Assembly: GCF_004359215.1 (NCBI RefSeq)
Contig: NC_090621.1
Span: 3,290,361 to 3,354,360 of the forward strand
Source of the DNA: Bremia lactucae
Taxonomy: Eukaryota; Oomycota; Peronosporomycetes; Peronosporales; Peronosporaceae
Direction: 5' to 3'
Length of the DNA: 64,000 nucleotides
The notes under the pieces: generated by a model
The model's database searches: none
What the model saw: only the letters and a program-made list of their open reading frames with translations
Told to the model about the DNA's origin: nothing
Part shown: in pieces, positions 32,387-44,460 of the stretch
How the letters are laid out: each line of letters begins with the position of its first letter
Numbering within the stretch: position 1 is the first letter of the stretch
Made by a program: the position numbers and the translations under genes

Positions 32387-34780
32387 TCACGACGTAAACA
32401 AACCCCTTGCAACCACGTCATCTACATCTCCGACGTCGGTGGCCTCTTTAACATCATCGCCAGTAGTCTTCACGACTTGACGAAGACGGTGATTCTCCAC
32501 TTCTAATGCTCGAATCTTATTCATTCGTGTCTCTTGCTCTGCTTGTGCAATTTCCAATCCCCGTACAAATTCCCGCAATAATTCTTTTTGACTATACAAT
32601 TCCCCTTCCTCCATATGTTGCCATCGTCCCGATCGCTGGTCCATTTTGGCCAATTCGTCCACGTATTTAGTCTTCAGCATCGCCGTCAAAGACGGTCGTA
32701 TCCGACTCGAATCCGTCGCATCTGCTTCCTGTGCTGACTCCTTTACTTCCTCTTCGTCGTCTTCTCGTTTTGATTCCATGGCGTCATCCTCCTTCACGTG
32801 TCGACCCGACGACGTCGATAGCGGCCACAACGTGGCACTCGCACTGCTACTTAACGTCTGGTTTAAATTGCTGGAATGGATTACTCGTGGACGTACGGAC
32901 TCGACAACCTTTCGTTTTTCTTCCCTCTCCAGGTTTGGCAAAACAGGTGCTTGCAATGGTGGCTGAAACGTCGCTCTTGATCGCACAAGCGGTAGCTGCT
33001 CGGAAAGAGTTGCAACATCTGATTCCGTGGATACGACATTGGGTGCATCAAAGAATGAGGTGTCGTTTCGAGGTCGTTCAAGAGCTTGCGACGAGTTTAA
33101 AATGACGCGATTGATATTGTTAATGGCACACTGCAACTCCATTTGCCGCGCACGTAAGGACGTCGTATCGCGTGGTCGTCGACGGTTTTGCAATTGTTTC
33201 AACTGCGTTTCTAATTCGTGAATGCGAGCTCGATACTTTCGTAACAAGGCCGACTCACCCACGCCATCATTCACAACCACCCGATTACGCACGCGTCGAG
33301 CACGCGTGGCAAACTTTAATGTACTGTGCGTCTCACTTAAACACTCGACGGAAGGCGATGCAGTACAGACAATGGCAATTTGTGCTTTTCCGCCTAAAGA
33401 CGGTTGCAAAATTCGAGTCAGTTTCGAATTTCGGTATGGCAAATGCAATGGTCCGGACAGTCGTGCACTTTTTGAAGATTGTGCACGACTGAGCGTCCAG
33501 ATAATGTGACCAAGTGTGAGCAAACTTCGATTAATATATTTGCCTTCTTCTAACGCCTGTCCGGACGTATTGGCCAATCGGACACTTTCGGAACCCGCGA
33601 GATCAATAATATTGAGGGTTGCCGATCGTACAGGTACAATTTCGTCACTGTCGCGACTTTTGCGCTTCGCTTGGCTTTCAATGACCTACGAAAGAGGTAC
33701 AATAATTCCATATGAGTACAATACTTTTTTTTAGTGTCCTGTCTGCAACTTTTGGGTAATTGTATGGCAAAAATAACGGCACAATACCATTCGAAAAACG
33801 ACGTGAGACCGTGACGATTGGTCGTTGGACTCAGTTGTGGCCATATGCCGGTGAAGATTTCCGACTTCTACGAGGGATAAAACATGTTCCATTGACAATA
33901 CAATTTCTTCGCGCAATCCTCGGATCACAACATCTTTTGGACCCAGTGAATGCCGTCCCATTGTACTATTTGGGGGTTGGACATCATAGATTTTAATATC
34001 AGACTTGGCCCCTGCGGCCAGTAAATCGTAAATTCGCTCGTTGTAAATCTCTAAATATGAAACACGAAGTAAAAATTCCATGCTCGGTTGTCGTGCAATG
34101 TGGTCAAAAATGTCCTGTACGCTTAATTGGATAATCCCCGGATCCCCTCGGCCACCCTTGAAAAAGGGCAACAAGTCAGTACAAAGAGTCGGTTCAACAA
34201 TGGCAAAAAAAAAAAGAATTCCGTCTACCTGCATTGTATAGGTCTTGCCCGTGCCTGTTTGGCCATACAGGAACACGGACGAGTGGTACCCTTCAGTTGC
34301 CGCCATAACGACATCCTACACGAATCAATTGAGTCAAGCGACTAGCAAATGAGCCTATTTTTAGAAACACATGTACCTTGACAGTTTCGTCGTACACGGA
34401 ATGGGTATGTGTTGCCGGGGGGTACAGATAATCAAAACTGTACGAGGATGGCAACTTGGACGCCGCGTCGCGCAGTGCTGAAGACGTGGAAGAGGCCGTG
34501 GATGTTCCCACTCGTGTCTTTTTGTCGTCGCTCGTCGCCCGCGACGGGATCTGGGCTGGAAAAATTTGCTGATAAATCGTATTTTCGTGCCTATTTTCGC
34601 ACGCCAAAAATGGGTCAATTTGCAAACTGGCAAAACCACTGCGTCCAAAGTGGTCGTGCATTACCATGTCCACGCGGCTTTTCCGCCAGCTTTGAGCTTC
34701 TCCGTGCGTGTGAAGGGGCGCAAGCGGACGCAAACTTTAATGCGTTGATCGCGCACGACGGCGCTCGAAAAGGTAACCAT
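32387..34780 (-). CDS. Kinesin motor protein (N-terminal motor, kinesin-7/CENP-E-like)
   Basis: Five exons: 34780-34665, 34590-34377, 34315-34229, 34156-33788 and 33685-32387 (694 residues). Introns of 74, 61, 72 and 102 bp all follow GT-AG and keep the frame. The motor domain starts near the N terminus (IKVCVRLRPF) and has the P-loop FLYGQTGTGKTYTM, switch I NDQSSRSH, switch II NIIDLAGSES, and YRNSKLTRILQPSLGG. After the motor comes a coiled-coil-like stretch (RKYRARIHELETQLKQL) and an acidic, Ser-rich tail. It is a microtubule motor. The assignment to the kinesin-7 group is from motor style only. The start was set at the ATG at 34780 (MVTFSSAVV); the frame is open upstream to 34951. Confidence 0.92.
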
Positions 34781-35186
34781 GCCACTGTACGCGAAAGGGG
34801 GGCGTGAATCCGAGACTAAGGCTTCGAAGATTGTCCCAAGCGGCTCTAGACGGCGCAGAGAGCGCACGCCGCCGCTATGTGGGAGCTCCGCGACGGTACC
34901 GTCGTCCCATCCACGTCGTGACCCATCGTGGTGTTTGCTACACAAGCACAAACGGGACGGGTATGGAAAAGCGCAATTTCAAGTGGCTAAGCTGAGACAA
35001 AAACGATTTTTACATTGGAGAGAGCCGTGGCTACAATGTATTGGCAAGGCAATGTATTGGACCAAGGTGCTACATACCAGGCAAGACTTGGTCTTGTGTT
35101 TTACTTTAATTGCACCATTAGTATAGTCAATAAAGATTGCATTGATTGAGATTTAGAACAGTGGCGACAGCATAACCTCGTGGAGA
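34781..35186. other. Intergenic, upstream of kinesin
   Basis: GC-richer sequence next to the kinesin start and presumably its promoter, then AT-rich sequence. No gene is recognised. Confidence 0.4.
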
Positions 35187-35689
35187 TTACTTCTTTTTTT
35201 TTTCGTAGTGAGGGTGCAACGACTTGGAGTGTTTAAACTTGCGAGTCAGTTGGTGAAATTTTAAGGGAAGCCGGATTGGCAACTTCTGCGGATGTTCGGC
35301 ATATTTTCCTGCTTCAGCTGTTTGCACGCTTTGCCAGACAGGACAAGCGAGAGTAGGACGAGAAGCTTTGCCACAACACTTCTTGAAGTCAAGCGCATTG
35401 ACGTTCACTTATATTCTTGTACAGCACGACAAAAGCAAGAGTCGGATCGTGCAGTTTTGAATAATAGACACATGGATAAACCCTGTTTTTACGCACCAGT
35501 CAGTAGTTTCTAATCTTGAGATGTAGTCGACAGGAAAAACTTAATTTATAGCTAAACCCTTTCTGCCTCCTACTCACTTCAGGTCAGCAATGGCTTGGCT
35601 CTGGACGAAATGCGTGTTTGAAACAGCAAAAGAGCTTCCGAAATATTTCTCTCTTGTATGGCGTTAGTCAAACTGGCTATCTCTGTCAT
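35187..35689 (-). CDS. Possible small spliced gene, unresolved
   Basis: Two minus-strand pieces look coding but could not be joined. One starts at the ATG at 35689 (MTEIASLTNAIQERNISEAL, a PPR-like helix pair) and stops at 35579. The other ends at 35187 with LTRKFKHSKSLHPHYEKKKK. A GTGAGT donor-like site lies just past the first stop, in the wrong phase. It would be divergent from pantothenate synthetase. Treat as tentative. Confidence 0.25.
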
Positions 35690-35848
35690 GCGCTGGCTTT
35701 GGGGAATGGGGACTCGAAAGTAGATGTCTATTATGTACAGAACCTCGGCGTTGATTATACGATTGAACGAGGACGTTGCGTCAGAATGTGCACCACATGA
35801 AATTGGTGTGTCACGCCCAGTTAATGCGCACCAACGCAAAATCTTCCA

Positions 35849-36852
35849 ATGCTTCGTTTGAAAGCGCGGTCTCGCTCCGCGCTCGGCAGCCGCTTTATCA
35901 CCATTTCCTGCATCAATCAGATACAAGTTCTGGATCGTATCGATGCGTTTCGTAAAGTGCGTCGTGAGTTGCCTGCAAATGCAACGCTAGGACTCGTGCC
36001 GACCATGGGGGTATACGAACTATTTCACCAAGATCGTGTCTATTCTAATGCTTTCTTACTATCTATTCCCATTACTAGGGCCTGCATAACGGTCACAAGG
36101 CCTTAGTAGAGAACGCGCAACATTCGTGCGACTTTGTTGCTGTCAGTCTTTTTGTAAATCCGACCCAATTTGGTCCAACGGAAGACTATTCCAAGTACCC
36201 GCGCACATTTGAAACGGACGTGGCCTTGCTTACAGAAATGAACGTCGATTACGTCTTTCATCCGTCCGTAAATGAAATGTACTCACGTCATGCTCGCTGT
36301 CACGTCGACCCTGTCGGATTTGACGACTTAAGCGAAGGCCATTTTCGTAAAGGGCATTTTCGTGGCGTCGCGACCGTCGTGTTAAAGTTGTTGAATATTG
36401 TTCAACCAACGCATGCATTCTTTGGACAAAAGGACGCTGCTCAAGTCGTGCTAATCAAGCGCATGGTGTCCGATTTGAATGTTCCAGTGCAAATCAATGT
36501 CGTGCCCATTGTGCGGGATGTCGACGGCCTCGCCTTGTCGACGCGGAATCAGTACTTGTCTCAAGTGGAGCGCAAAGGAGCCAATGTGCTTTATCGTGGA
36601 CTGCTTCAAGCGCAACAGGTGTTTGAAAATGCCAAACAACAGGGCAAGACGACACTTGAGGCAGCCGCGCTTTCCAAAGTAGTGTGTCAAGTTTACGAGC
36701 GTGAATCTCTCGTGACTTGTATCGACTACGTGTCGGTAGGGTCCAAGCACACGATGGAGGAATTGTCACAAGTAGAGATAGCAACAGGGGCCATCATTTC
36801 GGTTGCTGTCAAACTCGGACACTGCCGCTTGATTGACAATATTGTGTTGTAG
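35849..36852 (+). CDS. panC: Pantothenate synthetase
   Basis: Two exons, 35849-36010 and 36079-36852, give 311 residues; the 68-bp intron (GTATAC...TAG) splits the nucleotide-binding motif, and splicing restores LVPTMG-GLHNGHKALVE. Other family motifs are SLFVNPTQFGP, FFGQKDAAQVVLIKRM and LALSTRNQYLS. The enzyme joins pantoate and beta-alanine using ATP, the last step of vitamin B5 synthesis. The N terminus before VLDRIDAFRKV is about 30 residues, basic (MLRLKARSRSALGSRF), and may be a mitochondrial targeting signal. It is a stand-alone gene, not fused to other pathway enzymes. Confidence 0.93.
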
Positions 36853-36875
36853 AAACGTACGGTGGCACTTGATAC

Positions 36876-39800
36876 TCAATTGATTCGCTTCTTTATTCTC
36901 TTTGTGGTCTCTTGAACGTCCTGAGTGCGTTTGCGACTCGTGTCGAACGCGCGTGAGCTCGTCTGATTTAGAATCGCCGTATCCAATGCGTTCCAATCAA
37001 TGTCGTCAAGATTTTCATCGATGATGGGGCGACGAGTGCTTGTGTTTCGCTTCACTGTTGATGCCGGTAAAATGTTTGATTTCGTGCTCTTGTCTTGAAA
37101 AAAAGGAGACGATTTCGTAGGCGCTTCAATGATCTCGAAACCCGAGGTAGCGAGTTCCTCGCTGTCGAGCACGTTACTACTCGTGCGTGTAGTTGCAAGT
37201 GGTGATGGAGTGAGGTTGTTCTATTGCAACAAGACAATTGGGTAAGTTGAAAACAAACGACTTGTGCATGAGCATTAAACCTTTGCAAGATAGGTCTTGA
37301 CAATTTCAATGATTGCCGCGCCATACTTCTTGACTCGAATGCGTCCAACGCCATCAATCTCGAGGAGTTCGGCATTTGACACTGGCACGGCATTGGCAAT
37401 GGCAGCGATTCCTCCTGTCGTAAGGATATGGTACGGCATGAGATTCTGGCTGTCACACACACTTGCTCGCCAATCTTTGAGAATTTGCGCCAATGCTTCG
37501 ACGTGGTTTTTTGGGATTCTGCATGGTATTTACAAGTTATATTTTGATGACAAACGTTGATTTGGAAGTGAAAGACAGTGAGTAGCACAAACCTTCTTGA
37601 AGAAACGCGCTCTGGCATGAGCGGGTACTCTTTCGTACTTGTAGATGGAGCGACAATCTTCCCGTCCAACTCATCCTTGTCGTACGTATCACTGACCTCC
37701 TCACGCACGTCCTTGGCCTTGGTGGTCTTGACACTTTGTCGAACACTCGCAGTCTTTTTGGAGGCAGCACTTTTCTTGGATTCGTTTCTCTTGACGGATT
37801 TTTCAATTGGCGCTTCGGCGATGCTAGACGCACGCGACTGGTACTTTGTTTTGCATACAATACACACGCGCTCACCTCGGAAAAGTCGATTTGCATTTCC
37901 TCCAAGTGATATAAAGGTTGTCGTAAAGCCCCTGGCATTCGTTTGATCCTGTTAGATAGCAGCATCGTCGAGTAAGCGTTAAGACATTCTTTTTTAATTC
38001 TAAACGTACGACTTCACGTAGGTATTGCCGAAGAATCATGTGATATAATATCCGCTCGACTTCGCTGCGAGAGTAGCGTCCTTTGCCTTTTCCAAATCCT
38101 TCAAGTTGTGAATACTGCGTTTGTTTCCACTCTTTCCCTTTGACTGTCAGACCAAGAAAGATGTGACTCGTTTGCACGAGCGTTGTTGGATCTCCACTCT
38201 CTTGAAGACATTGCACTACAATAAACACGAATAAGCACACGTCCGAGCGTATTAGTCTCATTAAAACCATATCTCACCCATCGTAGCAAGCACCACGCAA
38301 TCGTCCGTCACATCGGACTTTTCAAACGTCATTCCCATCCTCTTGTTTTTGCAATTGTCACAAGTTCCGTGGCACTGCTCGCTCCTAAAGTGTTCGCCAA
38401 AATACTCGAGTAAAGATGTTCGACGGCATTCCACTTGGTTTTCACAGAATTCAGTCATCCGTCGAAGGTTTTGCAAGTGCACATTGCGATGCTGTATATT
38501 TTCGCGATCTTTCGTAATGAGCTTCCGTCGTCGAGTCTTGCATTTAAACGCTTCAATGTTAGCGCAAGCACATCAGAAATGACGTCTAACACGTTTAGGT
38601 ACTGACCAAATCTAAGAAAGAATAGTACAGAATGCAGTTCGCGACTTCTCCATCTCGTCCCGCTCGGCCAGCTTCCTACAAAAGAAAGTTGTGTAATGAA
38701 TCTTTAAGTCGTAATTTAATGAGAGCAAGTAGCTCTAACCTGGTAGTAATGCGTCACAGACTGAGGAATTGTATGATGGATAACGTAGCGCACATCGGGC
38801 TTGTTAATTCCCATTCCAAACGCTACGGTAGCGCAAATGAGCTTGATTTTTCCTTTGCTCCACTCATGATGACGGTACGCGCGATCTTCTGGTTCAAGTC
38901 CCGCGTGGTAAAACGAAATTTGATTTGCTTTTCGAGTGTGCTCAAACCCCAGCGCTTTAATCAATTTCTCTGCGGTTTGTTCGCAATCCTTTTTTGACAA
39001 ACTTTACTCAAAGACATTCAAATGTAATTCGTTAAGTAATTGGCGAAATACTCGGCCTTACAATGTTCAATAATCCGTATTCAGCTTACCAGTAAATAAT
39101 TCCCGAATCGTCAATGTGTTTCCGGACAAACTCGGCGATTTCAGTCATAAATTTGGACGTTTTTTTGCGCACATCGTACGTCAAGTTTGGTCTATCAATC
39201 CCTCACGCGATTAGAAAATTATTACGTGATCCATCACCTTTACAAACGCACCGATTGAAGCTGGAACGCGTAATAAATGGGTTTCTTAGCTTGAGATTTT
39301 TCACAATATCTGCCTCTGTTTGTGTATTTGCTGTTGCGGTCAGTGCCATAATAGGGACCTGTACGTATCAAGTTACAAAATTGGCATCATGTCAGCACAA
39401 CAAACTTCCAAATTGCAGCAATACGTACGGATGGAAACTTGGTACGAAGCATCCCTAAATTCATATAATCTTTCCGAAAATCGTGTCCCCATTGGCTAAT
39501 GCAGTGCGCTTCGTCAATGACAAATCGGGCCAATAAACCACGCTTGTCAAGCGACTCAAAGAGATTATTGAGCATATTGCTCGATGCGATCTTCTCAGGA
39601 GTTACATAGAGCATTTTAATTCGAGAACAATTGGAAAAGAGCTCGGCAATAATCGGTCGTTGTTCCGTAGCGTAGTCTTGGTCGCTTTTTAAATTGGCGA
39701 CACCCACGTCAAGTGCCTCCAGTTGCTGAACTTGATCTTGAATGAGCGACACCAATGGCGAAATGACAATTGAAACACCATCATTAATACACGCAGGGAG

Positions 39801-41092
39801 CTGAAAACAGAGGCTTTTACCACCTCCAGTGGGCATTAATACAAAAACATCCCGCCCACTAAAAGCTTCCATGACCGTCCGTTCTTGATTCGGTCGAAAA
39901 GTATTATGACCAAATACATCGCGAAGCACTTTCTTGGCTTGGTGCATATTGGCATTCACACTTGGATCCGTTGATACACAAGGCTGTTCAATCACAAACG
40001 AGTGACTTTGGTGCTTCGTGACTGCAAAATTGTCGCCATGGGCACTCAATTCAGCGTCTACCCACGAATGAAACCCACACGTGCTACATCGATAATACAA
40101 TCGATTAGCATTCGCTCCATGATGCACTCGCGCTTCGATAGTCGTTATTCCACACGAACATAATGGATTCAAACAAGAAGAAGAACTCGTCTTGATAGGA
40201 GTCGTGCACTCTTGTACCTGTATACTCTGACCGCGAGGCTGCAAAGGCGACTTTGATTGACAAAGCGACGTATTTGTTGTCGTTCCTTTACATTCCCGGT
40301 ATCGTTTATTCAGTTGCTCTAATTCCATTTCCAGCTCCGTACGCCGCTTCTGCATAAAATCCGGTACGTCGCCTTCCAAAGACGCATCATCGCACTCTTC
40401 TCGAACTTTGCGAAGATTCTCGCGAGTTTGCATGATCCATTGACGTAAATCGTCCACCATTGCGGCACTTGACTGGGTACAAGGTGGAGTTTCATTGTTT
40501 TCGTCAGCCTTGGATGCAAATATTGGAGCTATTTGACGCTTTTGTTGCTGGGCACGCTGATGTTTTGCAACTAAAGCATCAATGTCCACGTTATCAAATA
40601 AGCTATCGGCTTCGTCTTTTGTTGCTGTATACGTCGTCTCGTTTCTGGCAATATCGGTGGAAAGCTCTCGATTACGCGAGTACCCTTGCGTAACCTGGTT
40701 ACGTGGCAAAACTGACTGCGTTAAATCGACCACGTCACGCACTGCTGCTGTTGCTGTTTGAAATTCGGTAGTAGTAGAGCTATTGTTTTTCTTGTCATTT
40801 GTTCTTCTTGGAGCATCGATTTGAGGTCTTGATTGGACGAAAGGAGGCAAAGTTTGTGCTGATTGGAGCGTTCCAAGCGGAATCCTTGGCGTTGGGACCA
40901 ATCTTAGCTTTGTAGACGCCCCGGATCTTGCTTTTAAAGCTTGAAATGTCTGCAGTGCGTCGTGTCCACGTTGAATCGTTTCCAAGCAATTTTCTTTGTC
41001 GGCGGTATCACTGTCGTCGCTAGAATAAGTTCACAACAAAGTATTGAGACGCTTTAACGTAGCGGTAATGGAATGTTAACAAGATACGTACG
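36876..41092 (-). CDS. RecQ-family DNA helicase (BLM/Sgs1-like), multi-exon
   Basis: Exons from the 5' side: one ending at 41092 (start unresolved), then 41019-39429, 39358-39252, 39191-39090, 39001-38740, 38675-38603, 38550-38278, 38215-38010, 37948-37593, 37518-37281 and 37220-36876. Each junction is GT-AG and keeps phase; introns are 52-88 bp. About 1,184 residues are covered. A long low-complexity N-terminal region precedes the helicase core: MPTGGGKSLCFQLP (Walker A), VIDEAHCISQWGHDFR (DEAH box), GIIYCLSKKDCEQ, VAFGMGINKPDVRYVIH and EAGRAGRDGE. Next come the RecQ zinc-binding cysteines (CHGTCDNC), a winged-helix region and an HRDC domain (LLEIDGVGRIRVKKYG). RecQ helicases unwind recombination and replication intermediates in the nucleus. 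The first ATG lies in an upstream exon I could not place. The gene ends 24 bp from the convergent panC stop. Confidence 0.92.
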
Positions 41093-41619
41093 CTTGCTTG
41101 TGAGTCTTGTGACTATTGAGATATGCTCCAATTACTTGGGAGTTAAGACACTGCTGGAGCGTGTGCTGGGGCGCCTATGGCATGGACGTCACACCGCACA
41201 ATAAGCTTGACTATGACATTGATCGAGCGCAATGTGCATGCACTTGCTTTACCGTTGCGGCCCATGCGAGATGTTCTTGGAGATTGAATTGCGGTGCCGC
41301 ATTGCTTGGTAGTGCCTGTGCGCGCATGTGAACACGAGTGCGGAATGAGAGTGATGGTTTGCAGCAATGATCCCGTGTTCAACGACCAAATGTGTGTACT
41401 CTACTTAATATTGTGGACCACGTATTAGAAAGTCATCCACTACTGGAGCGACCATTTTCCTCTCGTCATCACTGGCTAGTGCCAGATTTCCTATATATGC
41501 AGCGGAGTTACTTAGCTCTTCAAGTCATAAAACAGACTTATCGGCTTAAAGAGCCATGTACATCTATTGGACTAAAGCAACGGATAAGTGTCCTCGATGA
41601 GGAATGTACCAGTTAGTGT
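41093..41619. other. Upstream region of the RecQ gene
   Basis: It must contain the missing first exon and promoter of RecQ. An in-frame TAG precedes the readable part of the first known exon, so at least one more intron is expected here. No confident exon was found. Confidence 0.4.
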
Positions 41620-41633
41620 CGTTACATGAATTA

Positions 41634-43563
41634 CAGTAGAGTCGCCATAATTTAATAAATTACAATAAAAGAAACTTAATTAATACTAACCAAAACGAGA
41701 CTCATGTTAGGCCCAGGTCAAATACTACAAAACTCCCTTAATTTTTATTATTAAAAGGCAGAGAAATTTTCCGCCGTACAAAAGTCACTACAAAAAAAAT
41801 ATTCAGAGTTTGTTGCTTAAGAGATTTTGGCTGAAGATTTCACACCTGATCCTGCATCTTCTAAAACATCTTTGAGAACTCCTCTCCAGTCTCCTGCTAC
41901 AACCAGAAAGTCTTGAGCTCTGCAAGCATCGATCCAGCATTCCGAAGAGGGACGGACGGTGCGTCCACGCTATCGTCCTCAATGCCGTAGCGGCCACGTG
42001 CTGACTCCGGTAGTTAAATGCTCTCGAAAATCTCTGCCTCTGTCGGAGTGTAGCTCACCAACTCTTCGTCGAGATTGTTGAGCAGGAAGTCGCTGGACAT
42101 CGGATAGCGATAAAGTTGTTGAACTTGCTTCTGGAGGTCCACAACGACTGCCTGCGGGACGTCCACGTTGGCATTTGCAGCGTTGTCCATGTCGGAGGTC
42201 CGGAGTCTGTCATGCGCAAAGCAGTTGCGGATACACTCAGGCTGCACATCCTAAATTCATGCTCATGCGCCAGCTGAATCGCCTCCAAAACGTTGATCTC
42301 CACTTCAACTGATTGTTCTCAAAGCGATCCAGGAAGTGGCGGTTGAAGCGCCTGCGGTAATACGCTTTCAAATTGCGTATAATTCCAGCGTCACAGGGCT
42401 AAATCTTGCTGGTCGCATTGGGCGGCAAATACAACAGCGTTGTATTCTCCAGAGTGATTCCGGTAAGTGCCAGATCCTCCTCCTTGATGTACGCGGAGCA
42501 GTTGTCGAGGATCAGAATGACCTTGCGACCGGCAACGTGTTTGTCGAAGGCTTCCAGCCACAGTTTGAACACGATGGAATTCATCCACGCGTTCTTGTTA
42601 GCGTGATAGGCAACGCCCAAGCTTCTGCGGTCCACGTTTTTGAAACATCGTGGGTTTGAAAAACTTTCCGATGACCCACAGCGAAGGCTTGTCGGATCCA
42701 TCTGCGTTGCAGAAGATAGCCATCGTGATCCGCTCTTTGCTTTGCTTCTGACTCTCCAGCTGGTGTGACGAAAGCGATGGGTCAGCCTGCAGTCGGTAGA
42801 ACAGGCTGGTCTCATCCATGTTGTAGATATCGGCGGCAATGTACTGGTCCAATTGAGCGCGGATTTCCGGCAGGCGCGCCTCCAGTGCTTCGACATCGAC
42901 ACATGCATGCAGATGCCGTGGCGATTTTTGAATTTCTACAGCCAACCAATTGAGAACGAGGGTGCACTCTCATCCTTGACGGTTAAATACAGCGTCTTCA
43001 CGTACGATGCCGCTTTTTCCTGGATCAGGTGTTCGCTGATGTTGACAACACCTTGATCCTCAATAATCCATCGAGCAAGAGCCGCCTCCACTAGCGGGTA
43101 CGAAACGGCGTGCTGTCGCTTGGTATGGAGGGCTGTATCGCTCTTGGCTGCACCCAGCAGGTCAGCAGAACGCTTCAGGTCGTTGCTGATTCTCCCTTGG
43201 GTGACCGTGACTCCATGCACCTCCAGCATCCACCGACACAGAGCCTCCTGGGTGAGGCCAAGACATCTCTGCTTCTCCGTGCAGATCGCCTTGCGGAGGA
43301 TCTCTGTGAGGGTATGTCTATTGGCGACCATGTTGAACGGGTCACGCAGAAGACGCGTTTTGCAAACTATGGGTTTCCCTGAAAAAAGTGCGTCCGAACA
43401 GAGCCTTGAACACGTCGGTTACAGCTTAATTTCATTTATATACAGTAGCACCCTTCGCCTTTAACCCCTTCAACCCAATTTAACCCTAACTCTGCTACTT
43501 AATAATTCCTTTATTTAATCAAAATTGGTCGGTCCCAGCCATATTAAATAATGGAGACTACTG
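41634..43563 (-). mobile_element. Pogo/Tigger-like DNA transposon (Tc1/mariner superfamily)
   Basis: This 1,930-bp element is flanked by TA on both sides (41632-41633 and 43564-43565). The ends are inverted repeats: the left end reads CAGTAGAGTCGCCATAATTT, the right end, reversed, CAGTAGTCTCCATTATTTAA. The interior carries a broken minus-strand transposase of the pogo type. It is inserted in an LTR, so it is younger than that LTR. Confidence 0.85.
42014..43331 (-). pseudogene. Pogo-type transposase, frameshifted
   Basis: On the minus strand, a CENP-B-like helix-turn-helix N terminus (LGLTQEALCRWMLEVHGVTV) is followed by a DDE/D catalytic domain in another frame: DIYNMDETSLFYRL (first Asp), VILILDNCSAY (second Asp) and LYLPPNATSKI. 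The C terminus (MQPECIRNCFAHDRL) is in a third frame. At least two frameshifts inactivate it. The family cuts and pastes at TA dinucleotides, in line with the flanking TAs. Confidence 0.8.
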
Positions 43564-43978
43564 TAACACTTAATGGTTGTTAATCTATCTATTATCTTAA
43601 AGGTAAATTATGTTAAGAAAATATTATTTTACATGGTAATATTCGATAATCTTATCTATTGGTAGATATAGACCATTATATTTACTTGCTCCGCGGTCCA
43701 GTCAGCGCTGTACGCGCGCAAAGAGAGAGACAGATAAGACTTTCTAGCACACGTTTTGTATTATTTTATAATTAAGTTAAGATTAAATAGATAGAAACAG
43801 AAGAACTTAATTATATTAGATAGAGTTTTCTTTAAGCCCTCTATAAAGCAACTGTTTTAAAGAGAGTTTTCCTCTGCACGTACTAGTGTATGTGAAGTGA
43901 CGTGAGGCACGACTCGCACTGAAGCAGTGCGAAGTGGACTTGTACTGAAGAAATACGAGTCGGCAGTGCCCCGTTACA

Positions 43979-44190
43979 CCTAATAGCACATTGTAGTTTG
44001 TCCAAGGACCACAGTTCCATCAACGAACATGGACATTTTAGATGATAATGGAAATACGCATCACGTTTCGCGTGATAGCTACTTCTTTCTAAGTGACATA
44101 GAAAGGAGTGCGGTCAAACGAATAAGTTCGACCGTATGGAACAATGCCATCTTGCTTGGCCATGCTGTCCAATTTGGACAGTGATGCCCT
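43979..44190 (+). pseudogene. Leader and gag start of plus-oriented gypsy element
   Basis: After the LTR, a leader containing GGACCACAGTTCC is followed by MDILDDNGNTHHVSRDSYFF. The same leader and gag start occur inverted at about 49240-49000. The gag reading stops after about 60 codons, where sequence switches to a reversed integrase segment. Confidence 0.6.
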
Positions 44191-44460
44191 CCATCAGCCA
44201 CGTCAGCTCATCCTGGTTTCGAGGATCTTCGGACCAGACATGAGTTCCACCAAATTCAGCATGAGTATTCGGTTTGTGACCACAAGAACCTTTTAGGGGT
44301 TCGTGAAAAGGGTGGTCCGATCCGTCCTTGGAAGAAACCGCGTACTGATGGTACGGGCGGAGCCGACCAACGGATACGTAGGATGCGTATCCTACGTGGC
44401 AATTCTATCGTGGACGCATTGCCTCTGCGATGCAGTACACGGAATGGCCCAATGAACATC
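44160..44460 (-). pseudogene. Reversed integrase C-terminal fragment
   Basis: The minus strand reads NVFIGPFRVLHRRGNAST-IELPRR-like sequence and a chromodomain-linker segment (SDHPFHEPLKGSCGHKPNT with substitutions). This is the tail of a gypsy integrase in the opposite orientation to the integrase core that follows, showing an internal inversion. Confidence 0.6.

Larger units (their letters stand above)
41620..43978 (+). repeat. LTR of hairpin-rich gypsy family, split by a nested DNA transposon
   Basis: Left part about 41620-41633 (GTTACATGAAT) and right part 43564-43978 (TAACACTTAATGG ... CCCCGTTACA). Joined, the order matches the LTRs at 49247-49658 (reverse) and 62070 onward, which read TTACATGAAATTGACACTTA and GTACATGAAATGAACACTTA without interruption. 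The insert is the pogo-like element at 41634-43563. Confidence 0.8.

Noticed and set aside
34665..34951. Kinesin starting at 34951
   Set aside because: The extra N-terminal 57 residues are unlike motor proteins; the ATG at 34780 places the motor near the N terminus, as usual.
35579..35926. Longer minus-strand gene overlapping panC exon 1
   Set aside because: The upstream part is the complement of panC coding sequence; only the part from 35689 was kept, as tentative.
37949..38009. RecQ read-through frame at 38270-37872 as coding without a splice
   Set aside because: Splicing at GTACGT...ACAG gives a RecQ-like C-terminal sequence (GFTTTFISLGGNANRLFRGE) in frame with the next segment, whereas read-through stops.
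43440..43460. CAGTAGCACCC near 43442 as the right end of the pogo element
   Set aside because: It is in the wrong orientation to be a terminal inverted repeat; the CAGTAG at 43563 (reverse) with flanking TA and the restored LTR gives the true end.
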